Source: Psychrobacillus sp. FSL K6-4046
GTDB lineage: Bacteria > Bacillota > Bacilli > Bacillales_A > Planococcaceae
NCBI RefSeq assembly: GCF_038624605.1
Contig: NZ_CP152020.1
Span: 1,791,312-1,855,311, forward strand
DNA: 64,000 nt
Direction of reading: 5' to 3'
Shown here: piece by piece, positions 50,711 to 59,109 of the stretch
How positions within the stretch are numbered: position 1 is the stretch's first letter
Layout: the number at the start of each line of letters is the position of its first letter
The notes under the pieces: generated by a model
Database searches by the model: none
What the model was told of the DNA's origin: nothing
The model's input: only the letters and a program-made list of their open reading frames with translations
Made by a program: the position numbers and the translations under genes

Positions 50711-51679
50711 ATGATATACGTTTGTAAGTTGTTAGGTATTTCCTATCCAATCATTCAGGGAGGGATGGGAAACATAAGTAACGCTCAGCTTACAGCTGCA
50801 GTGTCTGAAGCTGGTGGTTTAGGTACAATTGGTTGTGGTACGATGACACCCAAAGAAGTGGAACAAATCATACTAGAAACAAAAGAGATAACCGAAAAAA
50901 GATTTGCTATTAATATTGCCATTAATGTTTCATCATTTGTAGAAGAACTGATAGAACTTGTTATAAAACACGAAGTACCGATTGTATCTTTATCGGCTGG
51001 AAACCCAGCACCCTATATTCCTATTTTACAAGCAAACGGGATTAAAGTGATGACGGTTGTCGCTTCTGTAAAACAGGCGCTAAAATCAGAACAAGCAGGG
51101 GCAGATATGATAGTTGGTGAAGGTTTTGAAGCAGCAGGTATTAATTCTAGTCTTGAATTGACCACTTTCACGTTAATTCCTCAGCTAGTAAAACATGTGA
51201 GGATACCTGTTATTGCGGCAGGAGGAATTGGTGATGGGAAAGGATTGGCGGCCGCACTATCCCTAGGTGCTAGTGGGGTGCAGCTAGGAACAAGGCTAGT
51301 GGCGACGAAAGATGCGCCCTTTCATGAAATGTATAAAAAAAGAGTAATTCAAGCTAGTGATTTAGATACGATATTGCTTGGGCGAAGTGTTGGTAGAATT
51401 CGGAGAGTGTTAAATACTCCTTATGCGAGTCGGTTGATTGACCGAGAAAAACAGGGGCTGACTATCGATGATTATTTAAAAAGTACGACGGAGGAGCACC
51501 ATAAAAAAGGAGCGATAGAGGGAGACCTAGAAAGTGGTTTTTTAAACAGTGGCCAAATAGCTGGTTTGTTGGATGATCTACCTTCAGTAGATGATTTGTT
51601 CAAGAGAATGATGATCGAAGCAGAACAAAAACTTCATAATGATTTAATAGAAATTAGACAATTAAAAAAAGAAAGCTAA
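50711..51679 (+). CDS. Nitronate monooxygenase/FabK-like flavoprotein
   Basis: 322-residue FMN-dependent TIM barrel with QGGMGNISNAQL, VIAAGGIGDGKGLAAAL and GASGVQLGTR, typical of the 2-nitropropane dioxygenase/enoyl-ACP reductase II group. The motif where these enzymes usually have EAGGH reads EGFEAAGINSS, so the usual catalytic histidine is missing. It may have another activity. The ATG start has a weak upstream GGGG. It lies between PaaY-like and GntR genes. Confidence 0.78.
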   Translation: MIYVCKLLGISYPIIQGGMGNISNAQLTAAVSEAGGLGTIGCGTMTPKEVEQIILETKEITEKRFAINIAINVSSFVEELIELVIKHEVPIVSLSAGNPAPYIPILQANGIKVMTVVASVKQALKSEQAGADMIVGEGFEAAGINSSLELTTFTLIPQLVKHVRIPVIAAGGIGDGKGLAAALSLGASGVQLGTRLVATKDAPFHEMYKKRVIQASDLDTILLGRSVGRIRRVLNTPYASRLIDREKQGLTIDDYLKSTTEEHHKKGAIEGDLESGFLNSGQIAGLLDDLPSVDDLFKRMMIEAEQKLHNDLIEIRQLKKES

Positions 51680-51707
51680 AAACGAAGACCACCTCCGGTC
51701 AGCGAAT

Positions 51708-52373
51708 TTAACTTCTCATTTTAAAGGCATCAAGCGTTTTTAGTTTGTGATTTCTAGCATATTGCTCGATTGAAGAACTGCTCGCCTTATCCTCTAGTAA
51801 TTGTATAAGGGTCTCATGCTCTTCAATGGATAGGGGGGTTCTCTTAGGATAAAACGTAAACCCAGCCTGTCTCACTATATCTAGTCGACCCCATGTTTCT
51901 TCAATATTTTTTATTAGTAATTCGTTTGGACAAAAGGAGTAAATATGAAAATGGAATTCTCTATTAAGTGCTCCTAGTTTATCTAATTCATAGTTATCAA
52001 GCATAATTTTCATTTCTCGGTTAATTTCTTTTAACTTTGTAATACCATCAGCTGTAATGCTTGTGGCGCTAATAGCCGTAGCATAGCCCTCAAGTAAAGC
52101 GAGTACTTCCAATGATTCCTTATATAGTTGATTGTCAATTCCTTTGACGATTGCTCCAATATTAGGTTTAAATTCAAGAAGCTTTTCTGATTCGAGCTGA
52201 TGAATTGCTTCCCTGACGGGAATATGACTAGAGCCGACCTCCTTTGCAATTTGATTGATAATGATTCGTTGACCAGGTGCGTAAGTACCATCTACTATTC
52301 TTGTACGAATAACTTTGTAAGCATATTGGCGTTTATTCATATTAGTTTTCATAATAATCGAATTGTATATCAT
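51708..52373 (-). CDS. GntR-family regulator with FCD domain
   Basis: About 221 residues. The N-terminal winged helix reads VIRTRIVDGTYAPGQRIIIN and IPVREAIHQLESEKLLEF; the C-terminal FCD ligand domain has NREFHFHIYSFC and EEHETLIQLL, whose histidines bind a metal and an organic acid. It is divergent from the phenylalanine-dehydrogenase operon and probably controls it. The start is uncertain: ATGs at 52373, 52352 and 52340 are in frame and none has a good ribosome site. Confidence 0.85.
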   Translation of the reverse strand: MIYNSIIMKTNMNKRQYAYKVIRTRIVDGTYAPGQRIIINQIAKEVGSSHIPVREAIHQLESEKLLEFKPNIGAIVKGIDNQLYKESLEVLALLEGYATAISATSITADGITKLKEINREMKIMLDNYELDKLGALNREFHFHIYSFCPNELLIKNIEETWGRLDIVRQAGFTFYPKRTPLSIEEHETLIQLLEDKASSSSIEQYARNHKLKTLDAFKMRS

Positions 52374-52510
52374 TTAATATATGAAATCAATAAATAGATA
52401 GATTATTTAAAAATTACTGAAACAATTTATACAGTTATTTTGTCAAGATACGAACTAAATATAGAAAATAGTGAGATTTATATGCTTCCTATTAGTAGAG
52501 TAGAACATAA

Positions 52511-52550
52511 TATCAAAAATATATTCTGATAATAAAATAAATTCTGATAA
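52511..52550. promoter_or_regulatory. Candidate GntR operator region
   Basis: An imperfect palindrome, TATCAAAA-N5-TTCTGATA, spans 52511-52531. ATTCTGATAA is repeated directly at 52523-52532 and 52541-52550 (18-base period). It lies in the 345-base gap between the divergent regulator and the thioesterase operon. Confidence 0.5.
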
Positions 52551-52653
52551 AATATTGTAATAATATATAAAATGATATATGATATTTGTAAATATTTAAC
52601 GAAATTTCTCCTGCTTGCTCGATAAAAGAAAGGAGTAATTCATTTCATCTACT

Positions 52654-52667
52654 TGTAAGCGCTTCTA
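52654..52667 (+). promoter_or_regulatory. cre-like catabolite-repression site
   Basis: TGTAAGCGCTTCTA matches TGTAAGCGCTTACA, a near-ideal CcpA-binding cre, at 12 of 14 positions. It lies about 55 bases before the thioesterase start codon, where repression is expected. CcpA binding is inferred. Confidence 0.6.
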
Positions 52668-52719
52668 ATAGTGTGATGTGTGTTCTTTAAAAACTAAATG
52701 ATTAAAGTAGGTGAGTTAT

Positions 52720-53115
52720 ATGTTAGAAGGCTTAGAGATTGGGAGTAAAGAGACCATTCAAATCACAGTTACAGAATTGATGTTTGCTGCATTTGAAGGA
52801 GAAGTAGTACACCCTGTCTATTCGACGGTGAGTATGACATATCATATGGAATGGGTTTCTAGGAAAATAATTTTACCTTTTTTAAGCGCTGAACAAGAGG
52901 GAATGGGAGCTGCAGTTAAGATCAAGCATGTTTCACCCGCTCCTTATGGAAGTCTGGTTACTTTAACTGCTACTGTTACAGAGCTTCGAGACAATAAAGT
53001 AATAACAAAAGTGGTAGCTGAGAGTCAAGCTGGAGTTATCGGTCTGGGTGAGGTAACTCAGGTTATTTTGCCAAAGGCTACAATAAAAACAAAATGGAAC
53101 GAGGCTACAGCGTAA
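52720..53115 (+). CDS. Hotdog-fold acyl-CoA thioesterase (FlK-like)
   Basis: 131 residues of the fluoroacetyl-CoA-thioesterase-like hotdog family. Candidate catalytic residues Thr36, Glu44 and His70 keep exactly the 8- and 26-residue spacing of Thr42, Glu50 and His76 in FlK. The ATG at 52720 has TAGGTG 6 bases upstream. It heads an operon with phenylalanine dehydrogenase and a 2-oxoacid dehydrogenase complex, so it may hydrolyse an aryl-acetyl-CoA. The actual substrate is inferred. Confidence 0.8.
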   Translation: MLEGLEIGSKETIQITVTELMFAAFEGEVVHPVYSTVSMTYHMEWVSRKIILPFLSAEQEGMGAAVKIKHVSPAPYGSLVTLTATVTELRDNKVITKVVAESQAGVIGLGEVTQVILPKATIKTKWNEATA

Positions 53116-53153
53116 GAATGTACACTGAAATTTCCTAAGGAGGAATTGATCTA

Positions 53154-54293
53154 ATGCTAGCTGAAAGATTATCAATGACAAAAGAATTTGAGCTTTTCGA
53201 TCGAATGGCTTCTCATGAGCAGGTTGTATTTTGTAATGATCCCACTACTGGCCTACGAGCGATTATCGCTATCCATAATACGACCCTTGGTCCAGCTCTC
53301 GGTGGATGTCGAATGCAACCTTATAATAGTGTGGAAGATGCGCTCGAGGATGTTCTAAGGCTTTCAAAAGGTATGACGTATAAGTGTGCAGCAGCAGATG
53401 TGGACTTTGGGGGAGGAAAAGCAGTCATTATTGGTGATCCTAAAAAGGATAAATCACCGGAGCTATTCAGAGCATTTGGTCAATTTGTCAATTCACTTGG
53501 CGGCCGTTTTTACACAGGTACAGACATGGGCACGACGATGGAAGATTTCATACATGCGATGAAGGAAACTAATTTCATTAATGGACTACCTGAGGCTTAT
53601 GGCGGTGGAGGGGATTCATCGATCCCAACAGCAGCTGGAGTTATAAATGGATTAAAAGCTACAAATCAAACACTGTTTGGAGATGAAGAACTCGGAACGA
53701 AAAGCTATGCAATTCAAGGACTAGGAAAAGTAGGATATAAAGTTGCTGTTAGTTTACTAGAAGCTGGCGCGAACCTTTTTGTAGCTGATATAAATGACGA
53801 AAGCCTTCATTCCATTCAGCAGATTTCAGCAAATTTAAAGGGAAACGTAAAGATTGTATCGAATGATGAAATTTACTCTACTGATGCCGACGTTTTTATT
53901 CCTTGTGCACATGGAGGAATTATAAATGATATGACGATTCCTAAGTTGAGAGTAAAGGCTATAGTAGGTTCTGCCAACAATCAATTACTAGCAGATCGAC
54001 ATGGAAGAATGCTCAGAGAAAAAGGAATACTATACGCACCGGACTATATCGTCAATGCAGGCGGTCTGATTCAAGTAGCTGATGAGCTATATGGCTTTAA
54101 CCATGAGCGAGTTCTAGCTAAAACGAAGCAGATATATCATACCTTATTAGAGGTATATAAGGAGGCTTCCCTAACCGGAAATACAACGGAAGAAGCAGCA
54201 AATACGATGTGTGAAAAGCGTATTAAGAACAGAAAAGCTCGCAATAACTTCTATTCAGCACCATTAAAGCCAAAGTGGAGTATTCGCAAATAA
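53154..54293 (+). CDS. pdh: Phenylalanine dehydrogenase
   Basis: 379 residues of the Glu/Leu/Phe/Val dehydrogenase family. It oxidatively deaminates L-phenylalanine to phenylpyruvate with NAD+. The catalytic lysines are in [10 protein letters not shown] and FGGGKAV, and the Rossmann motif is GLGKVG. Gly122 (YTGTDMG) and Leu305 (NAGGLIQV) occupy the positions of Gly124 and Leu307 of Bacillus sphaericus PheDH, where leucine dehydrogenases have Ala and Val; GDSSIPTA is also PheDH-like. AAGGAGG precedes the ATG. Downstream genes can use its product. Confidence 0.88.
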   Translation: MLAERLSMTKEFELFDRMASHEQVVFCNDPTTGLRAIIAIHNTTLGPALGGCRMQPYNSVEDALEDVLRLSKGMTYKCAAADVDFGGGKAVIIGDPKKDKSPELFRAFGQFVNSLGGRFYTGTDMGTTMEDFIHAMKETNFINGLPEAYGGGGDSSIPTAAGVINGLKATNQTLFGDEELGTKSYAIQGLGKVGYKVAVSLLEAGANLFVADINDESLHSIQQISANLKGNVKIVSNDEIYSTDADVFIPCAHGGIINDMTIPKLRVKAIVGSANNQLLADRHGRMLREKGILYAPDYIVNAGGLIQVADELYGFNHERVLAKTKQIYHTLLEVYKEASLTGNTTEEAANTMCEKRIKNRKARNNFYSAPLKPKWSIRK

Positions 54294-54313
54294 GTCGTTT
54301 GGAGGGAAGCTAA

Positions 54314-55369
54314 GTGAAGCATAATTATCCTCTAAAAAGAATAATGGATGATGAAGGTACACTAATAGATGAACAATTCAAAGAACAAATTGAGGAAAGC
54401 TTAGTCAAGGAACTTTATTTTCACATGCTCCGCATTCGAACGTTCGACCGGAAGGCTATTAACCTACAGAGACAAGGTCGATTAGGAACCTATGCACCAT
54501 TTGAGGGGCAAGAGGCAGCTCAGGTTGGTAGCGCGCTTGCATTAACGGAAGATGACTGGGTTTTTCCGACCTATCGCGATCATGGGGCAACTTTAACTTT
54601 TGGTAAGAGTATGGCGAGAACCTTTTTATACTGGAACGGAAGAATAGAGGGATGCTTATCCCCAAAGAATAGAAACATATTCCCTCCTGCTGTACCAATA
54701 GCTACTCAGCTTCCCCATGCAGCTGGAGCAGCCTGGGCAGAAAAAAGAAAGGGCACAAAAAATATAGCAATCGCTTATTTTGGTGATGGTGCTACATCCG
54801 AGGGAGATTTCCATGAGGGCTTAAACTTTGCTAGCGTCTTTAAAGTACCTGCTATCTTTTTCAATCAAAACAATGGCTTTGCAATTTCTGTTCCTACCGA
54901 AAAGCAGATGAATTCAGAAACCATTGCGCAAAAAGCAGTGGCTTATGGAATGACAGGTGTTAGAGTAGATGGAAATGATAGCCTTGCTGTATATTTTGAA
55001 ACGCTTAAAGCAGTAGAGAAAGCAAGAGCAGGGGATGGTCCTACCTTAATAGAGGCTGTCACATGGAGAAAAGGTGCCCATACGACTGCAGATGACCCAT
55101 CCAAATATAGAGCTGCTACCATGGGAGACCATATTGTGGATCCCCTTTTAAGACTAGAGTTATTTATGAAAAACTACGGTTACTGGAATGAAGAATGGTT
55201 GCAAGCTACTACTGAGGAGATTAGTAATGAAATAGATGCAGCTGTAGAAGAAATGGAAAATTTCCCACCTCCTAACGTAGAGGATGTTTTCAACCATGTA
55301 TTTGCTGATATGCCTGCTCAGCTAACCGAACAAAAAGATGCGTATCTTGCATATTTAGGGAGGCAATGA
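54314..55369 (+). CDS. 2-oxoacid dehydrogenase E1 component, alpha subunit
   Basis: 351 residues. The thiamine-diphosphate motif begins GDGATSEGDFHEGLNFAS and ends with the NN of FFNQNNG. It decarboxylates a 2-oxoacid with the beta subunit. Sequence places it in the branched-chain/pyruvate E1 group; its position after phenylalanine dehydrogenase suggests phenylpyruvate and 4-hydroxyphenylpyruvate as substrates. GTG start after GGAGGG. Confidence 0.9.
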   Translation: MKHNYPLKRIMDDEGTLIDEQFKEQIEESLVKELYFHMLRIRTFDRKAINLQRQGRLGTYAPFEGQEAAQVGSALALTEDDWVFPTYRDHGATLTFGKSMARTFLYWNGRIEGCLSPKNRNIFPPAVPIATQLPHAAGAAWAEKRKGTKNIAIAYFGDGATSEGDFHEGLNFASVFKVPAIFFNQNNGFAISVPTEKQMNSETIAQKAVAYGMTGVRVDGNDSLAVYFETLKAVEKARAGDGPTLIEAVTWRKGAHTTADDPSKYRAATMGDHIVDPLLRLELFMKNYGYWNEEWLQATTEEISNEIDAAVEEMENFPPPNVEDVFNHVFADMPAQLTEQKDAYLAYLGRQ

Positions 55370-55372
55370 TCA

Positions 55373-56389
55373 ATGACCCAGTTAAAACAATCAAGTGCTT
55401 CACAAGAGACAACAAAGCAAATGACATTAATCCAGGCGATAAACGATGGGATGCGGGTTCTACTAGAGGAGGACGAATCTACACTTGTGCTTGGTGAAGA
55501 CGTGGGTAAAAATGGTGGGGTTTTTCGAGCTACTGAGGGACTCCAAGAAAGGTTCGGTGCTGATCGAGTAATCGACACTCCTCTTTCTGAATCAGGAATA
55601 ATAGGTACTTCTATTGGATTAGCTGTTAATGGATTTAGACCAATAGCTGAAATTCAGTTTTTAGGGTTTATTTATCCAGCATATGAGCAAATCATGACAC
55701 ATGCTTCGAGAATTCGGATGAGGTCTATGTCTCGTTTTACAGTGCCAATGGTTATTCGTGCCCCTTATGGAGCAGGGATACGTGCACCCGAAATACATTC
55801 GGACAGCACCGAAATCTTATTTACTCATATGCCAGGTATTAAGGTAGTCTGTCCTTCCAGTCCATATGATGCAAAGGGATTGTTAATAGCTGCAATGGAA
55901 GATCCTGACCCAGTTCTTGTCTTAGAGCCGATGAAGAACTATCGATCAGTGAGAGAGGATGTACCAATAAATAAATATAAAGTGGAAATCGGAAAGGCGA
56001 AGGTAGTCCAGGAAGGGGCAGATGTAACCCTTATTGCTTGGGGAGCAATGGTTTCAATCGCTCAAAAAGCTGCAGAGCTTGCAGGAAAAAAAGGAATACA
56101 TTGCGAAGTAATAGATTTACGTACGCTTTATCCATTAGATAGGGAAACAATCGCCAAATCTGTGCAAAAAACAACTAGAGCAGTAATCATTCATGAAGCT
56201 CATCCTACAGGTGGGTTAGGTAATGACATCGTATCTATTATTAACGATACCTCATTCTTATATTTGCGAGCACCTGTTGAGCGAATTACAGGTTTTGATG
56301 TTCCTGTTCCATTCTTTACTTTAGAAGAGCATTATCTACCTACTCCCGCTAGAGTGATGGAGGGGATTGATAAAGTAATTCATTTTTAA
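55373..56389 (+). CDS. 2-oxoacid dehydrogenase E1 component, beta subunit
   Basis: 338 residues with the transketolase-like pyrimidine domain (LVLGEDVGKNGGVFRATEG, then PLSESGIIGTSIG) and a C-terminal transketolase domain (EVIDLRTLYPLD). It completes the E1 heterotetramer. It begins 3 bases after the alpha gene. The first 20 residues, rich in Gln, Ser and Thr, precede the usual start of the fold. Confidence 0.92.
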   Translation: MTQLKQSSASQETTKQMTLIQAINDGMRVLLEEDESTLVLGEDVGKNGGVFRATEGLQERFGADRVIDTPLSESGIIGTSIGLAVNGFRPIAEIQFLGFIYPAYEQIMTHASRIRMRSMSRFTVPMVIRAPYGAGIRAPEIHSDSTEILFTHMPGIKVVCPSSPYDAKGLLIAAMEDPDPVLVLEPMKNYRSVREDVPINKYKVEIGKAKVVQEGADVTLIAWGAMVSIAQKAAELAGKKGIHCEVIDLRTLYPLDRETIAKSVQKTTRAVIIHEAHPTGGLGNDIVSIINDTSFLYLRAPVERITGFDVPVPFFTLEEHYLPTPARVMEGIDKVIHF

Positions 56390-56401
56390 GGAGGGTTTTG
56401 A

Positions 56402-57604
56402 ATGATTGATGTGAAATTACATGATATAGGAGAAGGAATGACTGAAGGAGAGGTTATCCACTATTTAGTTAAAGTGGGTGATAGGGTGCAAACGGACCAG
56501 CCTTTAGTTGAAGTCCAAACAGATAAAATGGTTGCTGAACTTACCTCTCCTTGTACTGGTATTGTCAAAGAGATTCGAATTGCTGCTGGAGAAATGGTAA
56601 AAGTAGGTACCAGTCTTCTTTCCTTAGAAAGTGAGGGCGGAGGGGGTTCCTCAACCGAGCAGTATTCAAAGGATATATCAGTAGAGACTAGCAGTAACCA
56701 GCCCTTAAAAGAAGATAAATCCTTAGAGTTTACTTATAAGAGAATACTAGCTACGCCTTACACAAGAAAAATAGCTAGGGAACATAACATCAATTTAGAG
56801 GATGTGACCCCTTCAGATCCTTCAGGAAGAATTACAGAAGAGGACGTTATGAGGTTTATAGATAATAAAACAGAGAAGAAGATTATACCTGAGAAGATTG
56901 TTGTCCAGACGCAACCAGATGAAATACCCTATAAAGGAATTAGAAAAAAGATTGCTGAAAATATGAAGAAATCACTCTTTACCATCCCACATGTAACCCA
57001 TTTTGACGAAGTGAATATGACTAATCTATTAGAAATGAAGGCACAGTTGAAAGCCACTGGTCATTCCATAAGTATTCCAGCCTTTCTCTTGAAAGCACTT
57101 GTCATTTCCTTAAAGGATTTTCCGATATTCAATGCCGAGCTTGACGAAGAAAATAGTCGGATACTCCTCAAGAAAAGCTATCACATAGGCATAGCCACCA
57201 ACACAGAAAACGGACTGATTGTCCCTGTACTCCACGATACCGATAAAAAATCTCTCATACAAATAAATCAAGAAATAAAAGAATTAACACAAAAGGCCAT
57301 AGCAGGAAAGCTTCAACCATCAGAAATGCAAAACAGCACATTTACAGTTAGTAATGTAGGACCTTTAGGCAGCATAGCCGCCACTCCTATTATCAATTAT
57401 CCCGAGACTGCATTAATCGCTTTTCATAAAACCAAAAAACAGCCAATCGTTAATGCGCAGGATGAGATTGTTATTGGACACATCATGAATCTATCCATGT
57501 CATTTGATCACCGCGTAGCAGACGGTGCAACTGCAATTGCATTCACGAATCGTTTTTCAAGTTTAATCGAACATCCACATAAACTAATTTTGGAGATGAT
57601 TTAG
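56402..57604 (+). CDS. 2-oxoacid dehydrogenase E2 component (dihydrolipoamide acyltransferase)
   Basis: 400 residues: one lipoyl domain with lipoylated Lys42 in VQTDKMVAEL; a peripheral-subunit-binding domain at about 117-152 (ATPYTRKIAREHNINLEDV); a linker; and the catalytic core ending SFDHRVADGATA with the active histidine. It transfers the acyl group from E1 to CoA. AAGGAGGG lies before the ATG. The following E3 starts directly after its stop codon. Confidence 0.93.
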   Translation: MIDVKLHDIGEGMTEGEVIHYLVKVGDRVQTDQPLVEVQTDKMVAELTSPCTGIVKEIRIAAGEMVKVGTSLLSLESEGGGGSSTEQYSKDISVETSSNQPLKEDKSLEFTYKRILATPYTRKIAREHNINLEDVTPSDPSGRITEEDVMRFIDNKTEKKIIPEKIVVQTQPDEIPYKGIRKKIAENMKKSLFTIPHVTHFDEVNMTNLLEMKAQLKATGHSISIPAFLLKALVISLKDFPIFNAELDEENSRILLKKSYHIGIATNTENGLIVPVLHDTDKKSLIQINQEIKELTQKAIAGKLQPSEMQNSTFTVSNVGPLGSIAATPIINYPETALIAFHKTKKQPIVNAQDEIVIGHIMNLSMSFDHRVADGATAIAFTNRFSSLIEHPHKLILEMI

Positions 57605-59041
57605 ATGGTTGTAGGAGAAATAAGCCATAAACGAAATCTGATCATTATTGGGGGTGGACCAGGAGGATACAGCGCGGCTATTCGAGGTGCTCAGCTTGGC
57701 CTTTCCGTTACTTTAATTGAGCAAAAAAACCTGGGAGGAGTGTGCTTAAACGAAGGCTGTATACCTTCAAAGGTTTATACTTTTGCAAGCTCGAAACGTT
57801 CCGAGTTGGATCAGCTAGCTAAGATTGGTATTGATGCGGCTGGAAGAGATATAGATATCCAGAGATTACTTGAATATCAAAAGGAAGTAATCGGACAGCT
57901 GAGGTCAGGTGTAGAAAGACTTTGCCAGGCGAATAAGGTAGAAATCGTTCAAGGGAAAGCTACGTTTATAGCAAAGCATAAAATTGGTGTGGAAAATGGT
58001 CACCAATTCGATATGTATGAGTTTGACCAAGTAATTATCGCTACAGGTAGTAAAAATATACTTCCTAGCTATATAACATCTAAGAGTCCTCATGTGCTAT
58101 ATCCGTTTGAACTGTTTCAACTAAGCAAGCTGCCTGAAGATGTAATCATTGATGGTCAAGATTATATTGCCCTAGAAGCGGCCTCAAGCTTGGCAGCACT
58201 TGGCACACAAGTAACCTTATTAATAGAATCCGATACTGGGCTACCTTTTGATGAATCGGTCAATAAGGAGTTATTAAGAATATTTAAAAAGAGAAAAATA
58301 AAAGTAGTAGAGAAAAAAGAAATTATTGGGACTCATGAGGATTTAAACGGTGTCTCTGTTACGGTGTTAACCAATCAGCATAAAGAAATGAAAATGGGGG
58401 CTTCTTGTTTAGTGGTTCCTGAGCTTAGGGTCTCAAACGTAGAAGAGCTTGGGTTGAAGCGGCTGGGCATGGAGTTAGGTGGAAATGGTTTTATCCAAGT
58501 AAATAATCGTTTAGAAACTTCAATCCCCAACATATATGCAGTTGGAGATGTAACAGGTGGTCCCCTGCTTGCTTGGAAGGCTATCAAACAAGGAAAAGCG
58601 GCAGTATCTTTCATTGCTGGAGAAAGACCAGAGGTGGACATAACGATCGCACCCACTTGTGCTCATACAATCCCTCCGGTAGTAACTGTTGGTTTAACGG
58701 AACAACAGGCAAATAACCTAGGACTTTCTGTACGTACAAGTAAATTTCCGCTTGGCAGCAATGGTTATTCCACAATTACTGGGAAAAGAGATGGATTTAT
58801 AAAGGTAATCTCTGAATCTACGACCGAAGTAATTCAAGGAATTCATATGATTGGGGATGGCGCTATCGAATTGTCAGGCTCCTTTTTACAACTATTAGAG
58901 ATGGCTGCGAAGGAGGAGGATATAAAATTTCCAAATTACGTGCACCCAGGCATAAATGAGGCACTACTGGAATCTGTGGAAGGATTGCTTGGACAAGCGA
59001 TTCATCTAGCTCCAGTAAAGAAGGAAGTGGTAATTGGTTAA
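57605..59041 (+). CDS. Dihydrolipoamide dehydrogenase (E3) with degenerate NAD motif
   Basis: 478-residue flavoprotein that reoxidises the E2 lipoamide. The FAD motif is IIIGGGPGGYSAAIRG, the redox disulfide is Cys47 and Cys52 (CLNEGCIPSK), and the C-terminal base pair is in VHPGINEALLE. The usual second GGGYIGLE-type glycine motif for NAD reads IIDGQDYIALE, so two of the three glycines are lost. It may bind the cofactor poorly, or use NADP(H) or a different partner. It is dedicated to this operon's complex by position. Confidence 0.88.
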   Translation: MVVGEISHKRNLIIIGGGPGGYSAAIRGAQLGLSVTLIEQKNLGGVCLNEGCIPSKVYTFASSKRSELDQLAKIGIDAAGRDIDIQRLLEYQKEVIGQLRSGVERLCQANKVEIVQGKATFIAKHKIGVENGHQFDMYEFDQVIIATGSKNILPSYITSKSPHVLYPFELFQLSKLPEDVIIDGQDYIALEAASSLAALGTQVTLLIESDTGLPFDESVNKELLRIFKKRKIKVVEKKEIIGTHEDLNGVSVTVLTNQHKEMKMGASCLVVPELRVSNVEELGLKRLGMELGGNGFIQVNNRLETSIPNIYAVGDVTGGPLLAWKAIKQGKAAVSFIAGERPEVDITIAPTCAHTIPPVVTVGLTEQQANNLGLSVRTSKFPLGSNGYSTITGKRDGFIKVISESTTEVIQGIHMIGDGAIELSGSFLQLLEMAAKEEDIKFPNYVHPGINEALLESVEGLLGQAIHLAPVKKEVVIG

Positions 59042-59109
59042 ATTACGGCTGTAAACTATTTTACCAGAAGCTTGTTATATAACTAAAAGAGTCGGAGGGG
59101 GAAATAAAC

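Noticed and set aside
53154-59041. Ordinary branched-chain keto-acid (bkd) operon with leucine dehydrogenase
   Set aside because: The dehydrogenase has the phenylalanine-type residues at both specificity positions, and ptb/buk genes typical of Bacillus bkd operons are absent. Not excluded for the E1 substrate range.
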